DNA from: an uncultured Gammaproteobacteria bacterium
GTDB lineage: Bacteria > Pseudomonadota > Gammaproteobacteria > Acidiferrobacterales > CAJVXG01
DNA length: 9,018 nucleotides
Assembly: GCA_913009215.1 (NCBI GenBank)
Contig: CAJVXG010000055.1
Coordinates: 1 to 9,018 of the forward strand
Reading direction: 5' to 3'
A program made the position numbers and the translations under genes. Of the stretch, positions 7,215 to 9,018 are shown one piece after another (position 1 is the first letter of the stretch; each line of letters begins with the position of its first letter). The notes below the pieces were generated by a model, which ran no database searches, had not been told where the DNA came from, and saw nothing but the letters and a program-made list of their open reading frames with translations.

Positions 7215-8182
7215 TGGACAGCAGTAACGAGGGTAACCTGAATTTTTATGACCTGCACCCGAAACCGGCTGATTTTTTTGCCGAGGTCATTGATGGCCTG
7301 AATAAAACGCAGAAATCGATACCGCCAAAATTCTTTTATGATAAGGCTGGTTCCAGGTTGTTTGATGCCATTTGTGATTTACCGGAATATTATCCCACGC
7401 GTACCGAGATCAATATCCTGAAGCAGAATTCGGATGAAATAGCCGATCATGTTGGCGCAGGTTGTTTATTGGTGGAGCCAGGCAGCGGCAGTAGTCACAA
7501 GGTACGTCTTTTGCTGGATGGTCTGAGACCGCATGCCTATATACCTATGGAGATTTCCAGGGAGCACCTACGGCAATCTGCCGAAGACCTGGGTGGCGAT
7601 TATCCCTGGCTGGATGTACATGCCACCTGTGCCGATTTTACATCCACAATCCGTCTGCCCTACTCACCCGAAGGAATCCGTAAGGTGGTGTTTTTTCCTG
7701 GGTCGACTATAGGTAATTTTGAGCCGGAAGAGGCCACACGATTTCTGCAAGAATTGGCAGGTCTTGTTGGCCCCAATGGTGGTTTATTGATTGGCGTTGA
7801 CCTGAAGAAATCAAAGGACATGCTTCATGCTGCTTATGATGATGAGCAGGGTGTGACCGCTGCTTTCAATGTGAACCTGTTAAAACGAATTAACCGCGAA
7901 CTTGGTGCAGATTTCAAGACAGAGAATTTTTGCCACCAGAGTTTTTATAATGAGCTTCTGGGCAGGGTTGAATTACATCTCGTTAGTCAATGCGATCATA
8001 CTGTTTCGATCAGCGGAGAGTGTTTTTCCTTTACTGCAGGTGAGAGTATCCATACCGAGAATTCATACAAATATACTATTGAGGAATTCCAGGACCTGGC
8101 AAACAAGGCTGGTTTTAGACCACAGGCGGTATGGATGGATGACGATAGTTTATTTAGCGTGCACTATTTTATACCCCCCTGA
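7214..8182 (+). CDS. egtD: L-histidine N-alpha-methyltransferase EgtD
   Basis: This encodes 322 residues, almost the same length as mycobacterial EgtD (about 321). The enzyme adds three methyl groups from S-adenosylmethionine to the alpha-amine of histidine, making hercynine, the substrate of EgtB. Family motifs in order: 'KFFYDKAGSRLFDAI' (39-53), 'LPEYYPTRTE' (56-65), the SAM-binding 'EPGSGSSHK' (88-96), 'PMEIS' (111-115), 'FFPGSTIGNF' (160-169), 'GVDLKKS' (194-200), 'VTAAFNVNLLKRINRELGAD' (214-233) and 'GESIHTENSYKYT' (276-288). Asn168, Tyr208, Glu282 and Ser284 line up with the histidine-binding residues known in mycobacterial EgtD, so it should be active. ATG 7214 overlaps the egtB stop (TAATG), and GAGGA (7203-7207) lies 6 bases upstream, indicating translational coupling. 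Its 3' end is 21 bases from the convergent DUF523 gene, with no obvious terminator between. Confidence 0.97.
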   Translation: MDSSNEGNLNFYDLHPKPADFFAEVIDGLNKTQKSIPPKFFYDKAGSRLFDAICDLPEYYPTRTEINILKQNSDEIADHVGAGCLLVEPGSGSSHKVRLLLDGLRPHAYIPMEISREHLRQSAEDLGGDYPWLDVHATCADFTSTIRLPYSPEGIRKVVFFPGSTIGNFEPEEATRFLQELAGLVGPNGGLLIGVDLKKSKDMLHAAYDDEQGVTAAFNVNLLKRINRELGADFKTENFCHQSFYNELLGRVELHLVSQCDHTVSISGECFSFTAGESIHTENSYKYTIEEFQDLANKAGFRPQAVWMDDDSLFSVHYFIPP

Positions 8183-8203
8183 TTCTTGTCAAGACACTGA
8201 TCA

Positions 8204-8728
8204 TCACCTCTTCTTGTCGTAGAAGAATTTGTAAACGCGTTTAATAAATCCATTCCGAACCACCTTGTTCGCCAGCTTTGTTTCATCGGTAAATGGCATA
8301 TCCGGGTATAGTTTCTGCAGGTAATCACAAAATAGTCCGGAGGTATATTGCTGAATTTGTTTATTTACAGCATATACTGGTGTGTCATCAAGTCCGCAAC
8401 TGGGGGAGCGGCTTTTGAATACATAACCACAAAGCCCGTCGATATCTTTGCTTACTCTCTGACTATATTCAAGAATGGCATCAGTAACATCTATCTCGGG
8501 ATTTTCGATAATCACGGCACGGTAAGATTGCCTGCCGTAGACTAAGTGAATTGGTGGTCTCGGTACCCCCATTCCTGCACCAACCTCAGGACAGAATGGA
8601 CACAACCTGAAATACTGTCCAAGATCATGTACAACATGATGGTTTAGCTTGTGAAGACCGTCATATCTCACCGGTTCACCTGTCAGGCACTGACTGACAC
8701 CGATGCACGGTATTTCTTCTTGCTTCAT
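8204..8728 (-). CDS. DUF523 family protein (TudS-type desulfurase family)
   Basis: This encodes 174 residues on the minus strand (ATG at 8728-8726, stop at 8206-8204). DUF523 signatures are clear: 'GVSQCLTGEPVRYDG' (10-24), 'CPFCPEVGAGMGVPRPPIHL' (43-62), 'DVTDA' (80-84), 'GYVFKSRSPSCGL' (101-113) and a tail 'LANKVVRNGFIKRVYKF' (152-168). One characterised relative, TudS, uses a [4Fe-4S] cluster held by three cysteines to remove sulfur from 2-thiouracil. Cys14, Cys46 and Cys111 are the conserved candidates here. It is the short form, without the C-terminal DUF1722 domain found in YbgA, and is probably cytoplasmic. It converges on egtD (21-base gap) and diverges from the zinc-finger gene. No good Shine-Dalgarno precedes the ATG, but no alternative start exists nearby and the N-terminus matches the family. 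Whether its substrate is a thiouracil or another thione cannot be told from sequence. Confidence 0.92.
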   Translation of the reverse strand: MKQEEIPCIGVSQCLTGEPVRYDGLHKLNHHVVHDLGQYFRLCPFCPEVGAGMGVPRPPIHLVYGRQSYRAVIIENPEIDVTDAILEYSQRVSKDIDGLCGYVFKSRSPSCGLDDTPVYAVNKQIQQYTSGLFCDYLQKLYPDMPFTDETKLANKVVRNGFIKRVYKFFYDKKR

Positions 8729-8766
8729 AGCGAGATGTACCGAATAATAAGGATGTACGGGTTAGT

Positions 8767-8810
8767 GCATACTGACTACAATCTGTAGTATGCCTGACAG
8801 GCTGTAGTAC
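8767..8810. promoter_or_regulatory. Dyad- and repeat-rich divergent intergenic region
   Basis: Between the divergent DUF523 gene and the gene at 8825 there are 96 bases packed with symmetry. ACTACA-ATC-TGTAGT (8775-8789) is a perfect dyad. CTGTAGTA occurs twice as a direct repeat (8783-8790 and 8802-8809, 19-base period). GCCTG-A-CAGGC (8792-8802) is a perfect odd palindrome lying between them. This arrangement suits a binding site for a dimeric regulator controlling one or both genes. The repeats are seen directly; the regulatory role is inferred. No confident -35/-10 pair was found. Confidence 0.4.
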
Positions 8811-8824
8811 TGATACAAGGTTCT

Positions 8825-9018
8825 ATGGACACTATAAACTGTAAATATCATCCGTCGGTTCCGGCACAATGGGAGTGTATAGAGTGCAATATTGACCTGT
8901 GCCCCGGTTGTATCAAGAAAGAGCCCCCACCATCAACGAATGCTATTTGTCCGGTATGCAATCGTTACCTGCAAGCAATTTCCATCAGCAATATTATTAA
9001 ACCATTCTGGGCGAAGAT
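8825..9018 (+). CDS. Cys/His-rich zinc-finger N-terminus of an unidentified protein, 3'-partial
   Basis: The ATG at 8825 has AAGG (8817-8820) four bases upstream. The frame stays open to the right edge, giving the first 64 residues. Four metal-binding pairs are visible: C6-x2-H9, C18-x2-C21, C26-x2-C29 and C42-x2-C45. The first three resemble a B-box-like zinc finger ('CKYHP...WECIEC..DLCPGC') and the last a zinc ribbon knuckle ('CPVC'). It then reads 'NIIKPFWAK'. From memory, this Cys-rich head followed by a 'PFW' motif is common at the start of bacterial membrane proteins, including Yip1-like ones, whose helices follow after about residue 70. Nothing beyond residue 64 can be seen, so the membrane part is an expectation only. 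The gene is divergent from the DUF523 gene and may share its regulatory region. Confidence 0.78.
   Translation, partial: MDTINCKYHPSVPAQWECIECNIDLCPGCIKKEPPPSTNAICPVCNRYLQAISISNIIKPFWAK

Noticed and set aside
8184..8226. Palindromes TCTTG-T-CAAGA and TCTTCT/AGAAGA in the egtD/DUF523 convergent region, considered as a bidirectional terminator
   Set aside because: The stems are short and AT-rich, and there is no T-run on either strand after them.

Overview
The window looks like chromosomal DNA from a proteobacterium, probably a gammaproteobacterium. Base composition is moderate and the genes are closely packed and mostly co-oriented. The protein types fit: proteobacterial-style EgtB/EgtD, TraB/GumN, DoxX, DUF523, and a cysteine-rich N-terminus leading to an 'xPFW' motif. 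I cannot name the species. No mobile elements, CRISPR arrays, rRNA or tRNA genes were seen, and no stretch over 300 bases lacks a gene.

Layout, left to right. (1) A large membrane-bound M48 (Ste24p-like) zinc peptidase, 5'-truncated by the window edge, runs to 2372. (2) A secreted or lipid-anchorable TraB/GumN-family protein starts at the ATG at 2552, behind a 5' hairpin. (3) A DoxX-family small membrane protein starts at 3524 with a very strong Shine-Dalgarno. (4) A CPA-type cation/proton antiporter with a C-terminal TrkA-N (RCK) domain spans 3999-5760. Its reading frame changes twice, near 4230 and near 4497-4517, so it is either a recent pseudogene or carries sequence errors. (5) egtB and egtD form a one-base-overlapping pair (5916-8182) that converts histidine toward ergothioneine. 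(6) A convergent DUF523 gene (8728-8204, minus strand) belongs to the family of the Fe-S thiouracil desulfurase TudS. (7) A divergent, 3'-truncated gene from 8825 encodes a Cys/His-rich zinc-binding N-terminus.

Functionally, the first four genes are envelope proteins: peptidase, TraB-like, DoxX and ion transport. Their spacings of 55-179 bases allow, but do not prove, co-transcription. The egtBD pair is a clear functional unit: EgtD trimethylates histidine and EgtB adds the sulfur-bearing side chain. The DUF523 gene beside it suggests a possible sulfur-chemistry link, but the convergent orientation gives no operon support. No clear previously undescribed system was found. The points most worth checking are the double frameshift in the antiporter, the long helical C-terminus of the M48 protein, the DUF523/ergothioneine neighbourhood and the dyad-rich divergent promoter region.
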